A stretch of 64,000 nt of DNA from Prevotella sp. OH937_COT-195 (GCF_003932845.1 NZ_RQZH01000006.1:1-64000), one strand, 5' to 3'. Counted from the first letter of the stretch, positions 34,214-43,150 are shown. Numbers and translations are program-made. The notes: generated from the sequence alone by a model not told the origin.

Positions 34214-36571
34214 TTAAGACAACAATTTTTCTGCCATGGCTGCAGCGGCACGTCGTCCGTCTCCCATGGCAAGTATAACAGTTGCCCCGCCACGAACTAT
34301 ATCGCCTCCGGCGAATATATTCGTGCGTGAACTTTCCATTTGTTCGTTAACGACAATCGTATTCTTCCTTCCGAGTTCAAGACCTTTAATCGATTTCGGA
34401 ACAAGCGGGTTCGGAGACACACCTACTGCCACCACTACCTGATCTACATCAAGCGTGACGGTCTTTCCATCTATAGGTATTGGTGTTCTGCGACCACTTG
34501 CATCCGGTTCTCCAAGTTCCATTACCTGTAATACTGCCTGCTTTACTGCCCCACTCTCATCTGCGATATATTCTATCGGATTATGCAACGTGAGGAAGTT
34601 TATCCCTTCCTCCTTGGCATGTTTTACCTCTTCAATGCGTGCAGGCATTTCTGCTTCCGAACGTCGATAAACAATTGTTACGTTTGCCCCGAGACGTTTG
34701 GCTGTTCGACAAGAGTCCATAGCAGTATTTCCTCCACCCACCACAAGCACATTAGTAGCAGGATTTATCGGCGTATCTGCTTCCGGATTGGCAGCGTCCA
34801 TAAGGTTTACGCGCGTAAGGTACTCGTTAGACGACATTATGTTTATTGCGTTCTCTCCGGGTATGTTCATAAAGTTTGGCAGTCCTGCACCAGACCCTAT
34901 GAATATTCCCTTGAAATTCTGTGCCTCAAGTTCTTCAACAGATATTGTCTTTCCCACGATAACGTCTGTAAGGAAATGTACTCCCATCTTCGCGAGATTC
35001 TCAATTTCTACGTCAACAATACGGTTGGGAAGTCGGAACTCCGGAATACCGTATTTCAGCACACCGCCAATCTCATGCAGTGCCTCAAATACATATACAT
35101 CAAATCCTTTCTTTGCCATGTCTCCGGCAAAACTCAATCCTGAAGGTCCGGAACCTACTACTGCTATCTTTATTCCATTGTTGGGTGCTATCTCCGGCAA
35201 TGATATATTTCCGCTCTCCCGTTCATAATCGGCCGCAAAACGTTCAAGGTATCCTATTGCCACAGGCTGGCCGCCGCTCTTCAAATGAATACACTTGCTC
35301 TCACATTGTTTCTCTTGTGGACATACGCGTCCACAAACTGCAGGAAGTGCCGAGGTGTTTTTCAGAACCTTTGCTGCGGCAAGGAATTGTCCACGCTCTA
35401 TATTCTTGATAAAAGAAGGAATATCGATGTTTACCGGACAACCCTCCACGCATGTCGGCTTCGGACAATCTAGACATCGTTTTGCCTCATTAACTGCCAT
35501 CTCGCTTGTCAAGCCAATATTCACTTCCTCTGTTCTCGTTGTTGCACGATAAACAGGATCGAGTTCCGGCATTATGACACGCTCTATCGCCATACGCCCT
35601 TTTGGCTTCATACTCTTTCGCAGTTCTGTCCTCCATTCCGATTTGTTGTTAGTAAGTTCCTCTATTGTCTCTTCCGTCGGCTTTACTTCCATCAAATATT
35701 TTTCTGAAGACTTCTGTTTTATACCAACCTGTTCATTGATATACTCGGCATGGTTTTCAAAGCGCGTAAGTTCCTCTTGCTCCTCTCTCTTGAAAGTTCC
35801 CATGCGCTTGAACATTTCGTCCCAATCAACGAGTGCTCCATCAAATTCCGGACCATCGATACATACGAATTTAGTCTTTCCTCCTATCGAAAGGCGGCAA
35901 GCACCGCACATCCCCGTACCATCAACCATTATGGTATTGAGCGATACGTCTGTCGGTATGTTATATTTTTGGGTAAGCAGGCAGCAGAACTTCATCATTA
36001 TGGGAGGACCTATGGCAAATGCCTTGTCAATTTTCGGTTCTTGTTTTATGAATTTCTCCATGCCTACCGTTACCACTCCTTTTTCTCCGTAAGAGCCATC
36101 ATCGGTCATTATAATCAACTCGTCAGAACATGCTCTAACCTCATCTTCCAATATTACGAGGTCTTTGTTACGCCCTGCAATGACAGATAACACTCGGTTT
36201 CCGGCAGCCTTGAGAGCCTTTATTATGGGCAACATGGGGGCAACCCCGACACCACCTCCGGCACAAAGCACTGTTCCAAAATTCTCTATGTGTGTAGGGG
36301 TTCCAAGCGGTCCTACAACATCTGTAACATAGTCGCCAACATTCAGGTTACACATTTTAATGCTTGAAAGTCCAACTTTCTGCACCACAAGTGTTATTGT
36401 CCCTCTATCAATGTCGGCATCAGCAATCGTAAGCGGCATTCGTTCTCCTCTCTTGCCTATCCTTACTATGACAAAATTGCCAGCCTTTCGGCTTTTGGCA
36501 ATGAGGGGAGCCTCGATCTCGAATAAGAAAACCTTTTCTGAGAATTGCTTCTTACTAACTACCTTGTTCAT
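34214..36571 (-). CDS. Fused NfnA-NfnB: NADH-dependent ferredoxin:NADP oxidoreductase / glutamate synthase-like
   Basis: A 785-residue fusion. Residues about 1-280 are a ferredoxin-NADP reductase-type FAD/NAD domain with a 2Fe-2S Cys set (CGACRL, then C 12 residues later), matching NfnA/SudB. Residues about 320-785 match NfnB/GltA small subunit: Cys clusters CLDCPKPTCVEGCPVNIDIP and CGRVCPQEKQCESKC, then two dinucleotide-binding folds (VVGSGPSGLSFAGDMA and VVGGGNTAMDSC). Known Nfn pairs bifurcate electrons between NADPH, NAD and ferredoxin. Database names often call this dihydroorotate dehydrogenase/glutamate synthase. It precedes the PD40 gene by 12 bp. Confidence 0.9.
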   Translation of the reverse strand: MNKVVSKKQFSEKVFLFEIEAPLIAKSRKAGNFVIVRIGKRGERMPLTIADADIDRGTITLVVQKVGLSSIKMCNLNVGDYVTDVVGPLGTPTHIENFGTVLCAGGGVGVAPMLPIIKALKAAGNRVLSVIAGRNKDLVILEDEVRACSDELIIMTDDGSYGEKGVVTVGMEKFIKQEPKIDKAFAIGPPIMMKFCCLLTQKYNIPTDVSLNTIMVDGTGMCGACRLSIGGKTKFVCIDGPEFDGALVDWDEMFKRMGTFKREEQEELTRFENHAEYINEQVGIKQKSSEKYLMEVKPTEETIEELTNNKSEWRTELRKSMKPKGRMAIERVIMPELDPVYRATTRTEEVNIGLTSEMAVNEAKRCLDCPKPTCVEGCPVNIDIPSFIKNIERGQFLAAAKVLKNTSALPAVCGRVCPQEKQCESKCIHLKSGGQPVAIGYLERFAADYERESGNISLPEIAPNNGIKIAVVGSGPSGLSFAGDMAKKGFDVYVFEALHEIGGVLKYGIPEFRLPNRIVDVEIENLAKMGVHFLTDVIVGKTISVEELEAQNFKGIFIGSGAGLPNFMNIPGENAINIMSSNEYLTRVNLMDAANPEADTPINPATNVLVVGGGNTAMDSCRTAKRLGANVTIVYRRSEAEMPARIEEVKHAKEEGINFLTLHNPIEYIADESGAVKQAVLQVMELGEPDASGRRTPIPIDGKTVTLDVDQVVVAVGVSPNPLVPKSIKGLELGRKNTIVVNEQMESSRTNIFAGGDIVRGGATVILAMGDGRRAAAAMAEKLLS

Positions 36572-36630
36572 AATTCATTTGTTTTTTGTTAAGTTATTAG
36601 AATATAAGGATTATTTTTAGTTGTAATTCA

Positions 36631-37947
36631 TTAGTCAATCATATCAAACCCCGTATATGGTACAATAGCTTTTGGTATGCGTATGCCATTCTCCGTCTGA
36701 TTATTCTCAAGCAATGCCGCAACAATGCGGGGGAGTGCAAGTGCAGAGCCGTTTAGTGTATGACACAACTCTGTCTTCTTTGTATTGCTGTTGCGATAAC
36801 GACATTTCAATCTGTTGGCTTGATAATTGTCGAAATTACTAACCGAAGAAACCTCAAGCCATCGTTTCTGTGCCTCCGAATATACTTCGAAATCATAGCA
36901 TATTGAAGACGTGAACGATTGATCGCCACCGCATAACAGCAATATTCGGTATGGAAGTTCGAGTTTCTTTAACAGTCCTTCCACATGTTCCAACATCTCT
37001 TTGTGGCTTTCATTTGAATGTTCCGGCTTGTCAATGCGCACAATTTCTATCTTTGAAAACTCATGCAGTCTATTTAGTCCGCGTACATCTTTTCCATACG
37101 AGCCGGCCTCGCGGCGGAAACATTCAGTATATGCACAATTCATTATAGGCAGATCTTTCTCGTCAATGATTACATCACGGTAGATATTGGTAATCGGGAC
37201 TTCTGCGGTTGGAATGAGATAAAAATCATCAACTTCCGAATGATACATCTGTCCCTCTTTGTCCGGTAACTGTCCTGTGCCATAACCAGAAGCAGCATTT
37301 ACCAACGTCGGAGGAATTATCTCGGTATAACCGGATTTACGAGCCTCGTCAAGAAAGAAATTAATCAATGCTCTCTGCAGTCGCGCTCCTTTGCCTATAT
37401 ATACAGGAAAACCCGCACCGGTTATCTTTACTCCGAGGTCGAAATCTATGAGATTGTATTTCTTGGCAAGTTCCCAATGTGGCAGACGCTTTCCGGAGAC
37501 ATCCGGATAGGCACTCCAATTTCCTACAGTATCACCCTTGTGACACTCGCACAAGTTACTCTTAACTACGTGATTATCCTCGGCCGTAATGCCTTCGGGC
37601 ACTTCATCGTATGGTATATTCGGTATTTGACAGAGCATGTCATTAAGACTTTTCTGTGCATTGTTCATCTCTGCCTCGAGTTCCTTGTTTGTCTCTTTCA
37701 TTTTAGAGACATTCTCTTTCACGGTGGCAGCCTCTTCTTTCTTCCCTTCTTTCATCAGCGCACCAATCCGTGCAGCCATTTTTTTTGCTTCAGATAAGTT
37801 GGCATCTAATTTCTGTTGTGCCTCCCGACGACGCTTGTCAGTATCAAGCACTTCTTTTATGGCTTCCTCGGCGTTTTTGAAATGTTTTTTATTGAGACCG
37901 AGTATAACACGTTCTGTTTCTTCGCTTATGAGTTTTAGAGTAAGCAT
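36631..37947 (-). CDS. serS: Seryl-tRNA synthetase
   Basis: A 438-residue class II synthetase. An N-terminal coiled-coil arm (residues about 25-105, rich in Lys and Glu) binds the long variable arm of tRNA-Ser. The catalytic core includes IPTAEVPITNIY, TECFRREAGSYGKDVRGLNR (motif 2) and LNGSALALPRIVAALLENNQ (motif 3). A promoter box lies 32 bases upstream; transcription may continue into the nfnAB run. Confidence 0.96.
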   Translation of the reverse strand: MLTLKLISEETERVILGLNKKHFKNAEEAIKEVLDTDKRRREAQQKLDANLSEAKKMAARIGALMKEGKKEEAATVKENVSKMKETNKELEAEMNNAQKSLNDMLCQIPNIPYDEVPEGITAEDNHVVKSNLCECHKGDTVGNWSAYPDVSGKRLPHWELAKKYNLIDFDLGVKITGAGFPVYIGKGARLQRALINFFLDEARKSGYTEIIPPTLVNAASGYGTGQLPDKEGQMYHSEVDDFYLIPTAEVPITNIYRDVIIDEKDLPIMNCAYTECFRREAGSYGKDVRGLNRLHEFSKIEIVRIDKPEHSNESHKEMLEHVEGLLKKLELPYRILLLCGGDQSFTSSICYDFEVYSEAQKRWLEVSSVSNFDNYQANRLKCRYRNSNTKKTELCHTLNGSALALPRIVAALLENNQTENGIRIPKAIVPYTGFDMID

Positions 37948-37979
37948 AATCTTTTTGTTTAAGACATATTATAACGATG

Positions 37980-37987
37980 CAAAAGTA
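37980..37987 (-). promoter_or_regulatory. Promoter of serS
   Basis: Minus-strand TACTTTTG with TTG at 38008-38010, spacer 20 bases. The rest of the 320-base gap to rpmA (37988-38205) shows no gene or other clear signal. Confidence 0.6.
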
Positions 37988-38205
37988 AGAATAATATTCC
38001 GAAATTCCAAGATTTGCAAGTCATAATTTAGTAAGTGGTGGTTCAAAAACAATTACTTGTATATCTATGTCTGTTTTTTAGTAAATCCTTTGCATGGAAA
38101 AGGTGTGTGACAGCGGAATATACTATTGACGGAAGACGGCATAATTATAAAAAATGAGCAAAATAAGATACAGGCAAATGGAAAATAGTTTCGTTACATG
38201 ACAAC

Positions 38206-38235
38206 AATCCCGCAATTCGACTGAAATGCGGGATT
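38206..38235 (-). terminator. Terminator after rplU-rpmA
   Basis: AATCCCGCA (38206-38214) pairs with TGCGGGATT (38227-38235), 32 bases beyond the rpmA stop codon. Confidence 0.65.
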
Positions 38236-38267
38236 CTGTGTTTGTTTGAAATAAGTTGTTTTGTTTG

Positions 38268-38531
38268 TTATGCTTCTGCTTCCGGTATCACTGAAACGGT
38301 ACTCTTGTTCTTGCGACCTTTCTTGAAGTTTACCACACCGTCAACCAATGCAAATAATGTGTCATCTTTGCCGATGCCTACATTTTTACCCGGATTATGG
38401 TGTGTACCGCGCTGACGAACTATTATGTTGCCTGCGATAACTTTCTGTCCGCCCCAGATTTTTACGCCGAGTCGTTGTGATGCGCTCTCGCGTCCGTTCT
38501 TAGAACTACCAACACCTTTTTTATGTGCCAT
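38268..38531 (-). CDS. rpmA: Ribosomal protein bL27
   Basis: An 87-residue large-subunit protein. The N-terminus [20 protein letters not shown] is standard, with no cleavable N-terminal extension like that of Firmicutes L27, and [21 protein letters not shown] is intact. It lies 19 bp after rplU, and both end at the hairpin at 38206-38235. Confidence 0.97.
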   Translation of the reverse strand: MAHKKGVGSSKNGRESASQRLGVKIWGGQKVIAGNIIVRQRGTHHNPGKNVGIGKDDTLFALVDGVVNFKKGRKNKSTVSVIPEAEA

Positions 38532-38550
38532 TTCCTGTTCCTCCTCTGTT

Positions 38551-38868
38551 TTAAGCGTTAACTGATTTGATTTCCACCTCAGTGAACTGCTGGCGGTGTC
38601 CGTTCTTCTTGCGATAATCCTTGCGGCGTTTCATCTTGAAGACAATTACCTTGTCGCCCTTTACGAGCGGCTTCTTCACTTCGGCTATTACTTTCGCACC
38701 TTCTACGGTTGGTGCACCTACCGTGACGTTCCCACCGTTATCAACGAGGAGAACCTTGTCAAATTCAACAGTTTGACCCTCTTCAGAGTTCTTGATGTGG
38801 TTAACGAAGAGTTTCTTTCCCTCTTGTACCTTGAACTGTTGACCGTTAATTTCTACAATTGCGTACAT
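38551..38868 (-). CDS. rplU: Ribosomal protein bL21
   Basis: A 105-residue large-subunit protein ([20 protein letters not shown]). [21 protein letters not shown] is the family's rRNA-binding tail. It is the first gene of the rplU-rpmA operon and is preceded by a ~120-nt leader that contains two small hairpins. Confidence 0.97.
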   Translation of the reverse strand: MYAIVEINGQQFKVQEGKKLFVNHIKNSEEGQTVEFDKVLLVDNGGNVTVGAPTVEGAKVIAEVKKPLVKGDKVIVFKMKRRKDYRKKNGHRQQFTEVEIKSVNA

Positions 38869-38990
38869 GTTTTATTTGTAAACGGTTTTTTCCGCAAGGC
38901 GGACGGCATCGTGCCATCTCTTTACCAAGCCTCCACGGACTATATTATTATCAAATTCCAGTCAATGATTTGTAAATCGGCTGCAAAGGT
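38869..38990 (-). promoter_or_regulatory. Structured 5' leader of rplU
   Basis: Between the predicted transcription start (just after the box at 38994-39001) and the rplU ATG are about 120 bases holding two adjacent hairpins, GGCACGATGCC and CCGCCTTGCGG (minus strand), followed by A-rich sequence. Ribosomal protein operons are often autoregulated through such leaders, so this is a candidate; no known L21 leader motif could be confirmed by eye. Confidence 0.4.
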
Positions 38991-38993
38991 ACG

Positions 38994-39001
38994 ATTTTAT
39001 T
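38994..39001 (-). promoter_or_regulatory. Promoter of rplU-rpmA
   Basis: Minus-strand TACCTTTG with TTTG at 39022-39025, spacer 20 bases. Confidence 0.7.
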
Positions 39002-39083
39002 TCTTATTATCCAAATTATTTCCAACGCTTTTCAATGATTTTTCATTAATACGCATCGTTTTTTAACATTCATGCCAAAAAGT

Positions 39084-39114
39084 TTTGAGGTTTCGGTATT
39101 TTTGCATAACTTTG
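39084..39114 (+). promoter_or_regulatory. Promoter of the exonuclease III gene
   Basis: TTTG at 39084-39087, a 19-base spacer and TAACTTTG at 39107-39114 give a full Bacteroidetes-type promoter. The predicted leader is about 215 nt. It begins close to an ATG at 39121 that opens an 11-codon frame (MWGDEINLVIY). Confidence 0.7.
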
Positions 39115-39337
39115 CAATTAATGTGGGGGGATGAAATTAATCTTGTCATATATTGATAGAATATTCTTAGGCAAAAAGTGTTAGTTGGCAAAAGAATGTG
39201 GAAGACTATGAAACTGCATTACCAAATAAGCCAACGCTTGTAAAAGTGACATTAATATGACAAAACGGCTCTCGCGAGATAACTTATTTTTTAAGGCGGT
39301 AATTTATATAACCTGCCACAAACAAAAGGATATGAAT

Positions 39338-40096
39338 ATGATGAAATTAATTTCTTGGAATGTGAACGGACTGCGTGCATGCGTAGGCAAAGGTTTTAAG
39401 GAGGCGTTCGAGGCTTTAAATGCAGACTTTTTCTGCCTTCAGGAAACCAAGATGCAGCAAGGACAGTTAGATTTGGAGTTTGAAGGATACAAGTCTTATT
39501 GGAACTATGCCGACAAAAAAGGATATTCCGGAACGGCAATATACAGCAAACATGAGCCTTTGAATGTAAGTTACGGTATAGGTATAGATGAACATGATCA
39601 TGAAGGTCGTGTAATTACACTCGAGATGAAAGACTTTTTCCTCGTCACCGTATATACGCCTAATTCACAAGACGGGCTGAAAAGGCTTGATTACAGAATG
39701 CGTTGGGAAGATGATTTTCAAAATTACCTTAAACATTTGGACGAAAGTAAACCAGTAATTGCATGTGGAGACATGAACGTGGCACACAAGGAAATCGATC
39801 TCAAAAATCCGAAATCAAACCGCAAAAATGCAGGATTTACAGACGAAGAACGAGAAAAATTCACGCTGCTCTTGGAAAATGGTTTCATTGACACTTTCCG
39901 CTTTTTTCATCCTGACACTGTCGATGCTTATTCATGGTGGAGTTATCGTTTTCGCGCCCGTGAGAAGAATGCCGGCTGGCGTATAGACTATTTCGTCACT
40001 TCCGAGCGAATTGCCGGCAAACTTAAAGGAGCAAAGATACACAACGAGGTGTTCGGTTCAGATCATTGCCCCATAGAATTAACATTGAATGTTTAA
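39338..40096 (+). CDS. xth: Exodeoxyribonuclease III
   Basis: About 252 residues from MMKLISWNVNGLRACVGKGF. AAAAGGA 7-8 bases upstream favours this ATG over the in-frame one at 39257. The enzyme is an AP endonuclease/3'-exonuclease of base excision repair. Catalytic motifs are present: LQETKMQ (metal-binding Glu), YSGTAIYSK, GDMNVAHKEIDL, WWSYRFRAREKNAGWRIDYF and SDHCPIEL with the catalytic His. It is apparently monocistronic, converging on the DUF4738 gene. Confidence 0.94.
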   Translation: MMKLISWNVNGLRACVGKGFKEAFEALNADFFCLQETKMQQGQLDLEFEGYKSYWNYADKKGYSGTAIYSKHEPLNVSYGIGIDEHDHEGRVITLEMKDFFLVTVYTPNSQDGLKRLDYRMRWEDDFQNYLKHLDESKPVIACGDMNVAHKEIDLKNPKSNRKNAGFTDEEREKFTLLLENGFIDTFRFFHPDTVDAYSWWSYRFRAREKNAGWRIDYFVTSERIAGKLKGAKIHNEVFGSDHCPIELTLNV

Positions 40097-40255
40097 AAAC
40101 ATTAATCTCAATGAATTAAGAAAAGTATTTCGGGTTCTTAATGATACAATCGGAGTCGAAAAGAATTTAATTAAGCGTTCGCCATAAATATGCTTGGCAT
40201 ATAGTATACCAAGACTTGCATAATCATAAAATATAAAACTTTTTGAATTAAGGTA

Positions 40256-40840
40256 TTAAAAACTTTCATCGTAGTCCGTATCTCTTTCTTCCGCACTTTC
40301 TTCCGCACCGGGAATTTCATCAATACAGTTGTCTCGTTTAATATTTATTTCGCCCATGCGAGAAATAGTTACAATGAGAGGGATATAGTCATCGCTCATG
40401 GCATCGGGCGACCCGACGCTTGCAACAAACACGAGGCAGTCGTTTTTTACCTCCGTGAACCTAAAGGCAAGCATCGCGCCGTCTTTTATAGTTGCCTCGT
40501 CAAGATATTCATGGAACGACTGTTTATTAAACACTCTGCCGAAGAATTCAGTTCCATCAGGTCTCAACACTTTTACCTCAATGTGATTGTCAAAATATTC
40601 CACGCCGTACTCGTCACGAGTCTTAGGCAGTTCTTTGTCTGAATAGCGGTGTATCTCAACAGTATATGTCTTGCCCAGCCATTTAACAGCTTCCGCATTA
40701 TTTATGGCTTCCATTGTTACCGGTTCTGTTTTCTTTACCACCATCGGTTTCTGCGTTATTATGTCGGTGCTTTTCTTTTCCTCCTTACATGCAGCAAGAA
40801 AGCATATTGAGACAGATAGTACTATTGCAAAGTATTTCAT
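40256..40840 (-). CDS. DUF4738-like lipoprotein
   Basis: A 194-residue protein with a lipoprotein signal (hydrophobic stretch then LAAC, lipid Cys at residue 18), so probably anchored in the envelope. The rest is a small beta-rich domain (VKWLGKTYTVEIHRYSDKEL, FDNHIEVKVLRPDG) and an acidic tail. It resembles the Bacteroidales DUF4738 family; function unknown. A strong promoter lies 19 bases upstream. Confidence 0.65.
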   Translation of the reverse strand: MKYFAIVLSVSICFLAACKEEKKSTDIITQKPMVVKKTEPVTMEAINNAEAVKWLGKTYTVEIHRYSDKELPKTRDEYGVEYFDNHIEVKVLRPDGTEFFGRVFNKQSFHEYLDEATIKDGAMLAFRFTEVKNDCLVFVASVGSPDAMSDDYIPLIVTISRMGEINIKRDNCIDEIPGAEESAEERDTDYDESF

Positions 40841-40859
40841 ATTTGGTTATTTTTAATGC

Positions 40860-40867
40860 AAAAGTAA
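40860..40867 (-). promoter_or_regulatory. Promoter of the DUF4738-like gene
   Basis: Minus-strand TACTTTTG with TTTG at 40887-40890, spacer 19 bases. Confidence 0.65.
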
Positions 40868-40930
40868 CTAAATTCCAAATAAAACCAAAATTTAAGCATC
40901 CATATTTATCAATCATTAGATATTTATCTT

Positions 40931-40938
40931 AACTTTGC
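40931..40938 (+). promoter_or_regulatory. -7 box of the DUF4230 pair
   Basis: TAACTTTG. Transcription start near 40944 makes the in-frame ATG at 40942 unlikely and supports the start at 40960. Confidence 0.6.
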
Positions 40939-40959
40939 AACATGATAATATTAAACAAT

Positions 40960-41643
40960 ATGAAGAAAATATTTGCATTTTTAATTATATTGTCAGCAAT
41001 GGCGTGCAGCGAGAAAGGAAACAAGTCTGGCAATGCCATGTCGCATGACGACGAAAATCCAAGTCACTCGAAGGCTTTGCTGATAACCCAAATACAGAAG
41101 TGTTCAAAACTATATACTGCCGAAATAAAGGTACACAAGATAGTAACTCACAACGATGAGATTAAACTGAAAGGCAGTATCCTGCAACAAGACTTCGACA
41201 TACCCCTGCCACTCGGCTCGCGCAAGATGGCAATCCCAATGGATGCGACAATAAAGGCATATATTGATTTCTCCGATTTCTCCGACAAAAACGTAAAGAT
41301 TACAGGAAAGAATATAGAGATTATACTTCCCGACCCTCAAGTGGAACTAACCTCCACACGCATCAATCACGAAGATGTTAAAAGACATGTACCACTATTG
41401 CGGTCAAATTTCAGCGACAATGAAATGGCAGAATATGCCGCGCAAGGACGTAAAGCCATAATAAACGACATACCAAAGATGGGTATAATCAGAATGGCTC
41501 AGGAGAGTGCAACGCGCACCCTTGTACCAATTTTGCGACAAATAGGATACGAGGAGAGCGACATAACCGTAACGTTTAGGAAGAATTTGAATTACGAAGA
41601 CATAACAGACATAATAATAAAAACAGACTTGGAAAGAAAATGA
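40960..41643 (+). CDS. DUF4230 lipoprotein
   Basis: About 227 residues from MKKIFAFLIILSAMACSEK, with a lipobox (SAMAC). The DUF4230 body contains MAIPMDATIKAYIDFSDFSD and IEIILPDPQVELTSTRINHE, followed by a helical tail (RMAQESATRTLVPILRQIGY). The family is common in Bacteroidetes and of unknown function. Its stop overlaps the next gene by 4 bp, so the two DUF4230 genes are coupled. Confidence 0.82.
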   Translation: MKKIFAFLIILSAMACSEKGNKSGNAMSHDDENPSHSKALLITQIQKCSKLYTAEIKVHKIVTHNDEIKLKGSILQQDFDIPLPLGSRKMAIPMDATIKAYIDFSDFSDKNVKITGKNIEIILPDPQVELTSTRINHEDVKRHVPLLRSNFSDNEMAEYAAQGRKAIINDIPKMGIIRMAQESATRTLVPILRQIGYEESDITVTFRKNLNYEDITDIIIKTDLERK

Positions 41644-42251
41644 AAATACACGGAAAAAAAATACTAACATTCGGGAAAATGACATGTCTGATATGGTCGT
41701 TGACTATTCTTGTCATTGCTATTGCCGTGGTAATCTTTGCATCAAAGATTAAACGCGACCACATTGAAACCGAATTGACCGAGACAATCTCCCCCACCCC
41801 GACACTGATAAAGTCGATGCAGGATATAGGCGAATGGGAGTTCCTTTCCATAGCCGATGAGGAAATTGTGGATACCGTACGTAAAGGAATTTTATCTGAC
41901 GACGAACTTGTGCGTATATATTACGGTACATTACGTCTCGGAGTAAACATGCACAAGGCAACACCAAACTGGCTCAGAATGAATAACGACACGTTGATGG
42001 CACGTCTGCCGAAAATCGAACTGCTCGACAACAATTTTATTGATGAAGGGCGCACGCAATCGTTCTACGAAAGTGGTTCGTGGACTGACCGCGACCGTGC
42101 CACACTATACCTGCGCGCATACAGACAAATGAAGCGGTGCTGTGTCACGTCTGTTAACATAAAAACAGCAGAACTATCATGCACGGAGCAATTTACAAAG
42201 ATTTTCAACGCATTAGGCTACGAGAATGTTGTCATAACATACGAAAAATAG
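41640..42251 (+). CDS. DUF4230 membrane protein
   Basis: A 203-residue protein with a single N-terminal membrane helix (residues about 15-34) in place of a lipobox, followed by a DUF4230-like domain (TPTLIKSMQDIGEWEFLSIA, ARLPKIELLDNNFIDEGRTQ). Weak resemblance to its upstream neighbour suggests an old duplication giving an inner-membrane-anchored and a lipid-anchored partner. Function is unknown. Confidence 0.78.
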   Translation: MKIHGKKILTFGKMTCLIWSLTILVIAIAVVIFASKIKRDHIETELTETISPTPTLIKSMQDIGEWEFLSIADEEIVDTVRKGILSDDELVRIYYGTLRLGVNMHKATPNWLRMNNDTLMARLPKIELLDNNFIDEGRTQSFYESGSWTDRDRATLYLRAYRQMKRCCVTSVNIKTAELSCTEQFTKIFNALGYENVVITYEK

Positions 42252-42344
42252 ATGAACTTCAAGGTTGTGAATACTTTTCAGGCAGATCATATAAGTAAAG
42301 TAAATATGTAGGTGTAACAATTTTGAACACCCGTTTAATGAAAT

Positions 42345-43031
42345 TCAATACAACAAAACGAAAACGCCTGCAAGTATGAACAGGACGGCGATGAGACGTG
42401 TAAACCATGCCTTTACAAAACGCATGCCACTGTCAAGACGCGAGAAACGCCCGAAACTATAAGCAAAAAAACACGACATAAGTACCACGGGCAGCCCCGT
42501 GCCGATGGCAAAACTTACAGGGAGCAGGTAACCGGAAGACAATTCGACAGACATCGGCATAATCATTCCAAAATAAACGATGCCGCTCTCCGGACAAAAT
42601 GCCATGGCAAAGACTATGCCGAGTACGATGGGTGTAACATGCTTGCCACCGAAAGGCAGCCGGGGAACATGGTCGTGATGGTGCAACAGGTCGCTATATA
42701 GAAGATATGCTCCGATAACTATCAACAACGGTCCCAACACACGTTCCCCCCACTCGGATATTAAATCTCCAAGATTTAACACCTCAACACCACTTCGCAC
42801 GAGCAATATTATCGCCCATCCCGGCAACGTGTACCCTATGGTTCTTCCAAGGGTATAAAGTAATCCGTCAAGAAATACCCTGCGGCGATTACCAACGTCT
42901 TTCCCTATATAACTCATCGCAGCGATGTTCGTGGCCAAAGAGCATGGATGCTGTGCCACGAGTACACCAAGAATGAATGCTGTGAGTACAGGCCATTGGG
43001 ATTCTTGCATGATGTTCCGTAAAATTTCCAT
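42345..43031 (-). CDS. CcdA/DsbD-family permease (ArsG-like)
   Basis: A 228-residue protein with six predicted membrane helices. The two Cys typical of CcdA/DsbD transmembrane electron carriers are present: QHPCSLATNIAAM in the first helix and AFCPESGIVYFG in the fourth. A His-rich loop (LLHHHDHVPRLPFGGKH) lies between the halves. Candidates are thiol-electron transfer across the membrane or the related arsenical-efflux ArsG group. There is no thioredoxin partner beside it. Confidence 0.72.
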   Translation of the reverse strand: MEILRNIMQESQWPVLTAFILGVLVAQHPCSLATNIAAMSYIGKDVGNRRRVFLDGLLYTLGRTIGYTLPGWAIILLVRSGVEVLNLGDLISEWGERVLGPLLIVIGAYLLYSDLLHHHDHVPRLPFGGKHVTPIVLGIVFAMAFCPESGIVYFGMIMPMSVELSSGYLLPVSFAIGTGLPVVLMSCFFAYSFGRFSRLDSGMRFVKAWFTRLIAVLFILAGVFVLLY

Positions 43032-43061
43032 TTCAATCTTGCTTTTATACTAATTCGAATG

Positions 43062-43069
43062 CAAAGATA
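43062..43069 (-). promoter_or_regulatory. -7 box of the CcdA-like gene
   Basis: Minus-strand TATCTTTG, 30 bases before the start codon. Confidence 0.55.
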
Positions 43070-43133
43070 CTCATTCTTTGCAAAAGACATGTATAAAATC
43101 ATTGAAAGACACTCTAAAATAAATATTAATTGG

Positions 43134-43141
43134 TATTTTTG
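43134..43141 (+). promoter_or_regulatory. -7 box of the EamA transporter gene
   Basis: TATTTTTG ends 9 bases before the ATG at 43151, leaving a leader of only about 3-5 nt. Confidence 0.5.
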
Positions 43142-43150
43142 CACACCGTT

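Noticed and set aside
34583..35143. 186-codon plus-strand ORF opposite nfnAB
   Set aside because: It is a shadow of the strongly conserved minus-strand gene.
39269..39278. TCTCGCGAGA palindrome in the exonuclease III leader
   Set aside because: A 10-bp palindrome of this kind can occur by chance and no second copy or known regulator supports it.
39257..39337. N-terminal extension of exonuclease III
   Set aside because: The family starts at MKLISWNVNG, and AAAAGGA sits just before the inner ATG.
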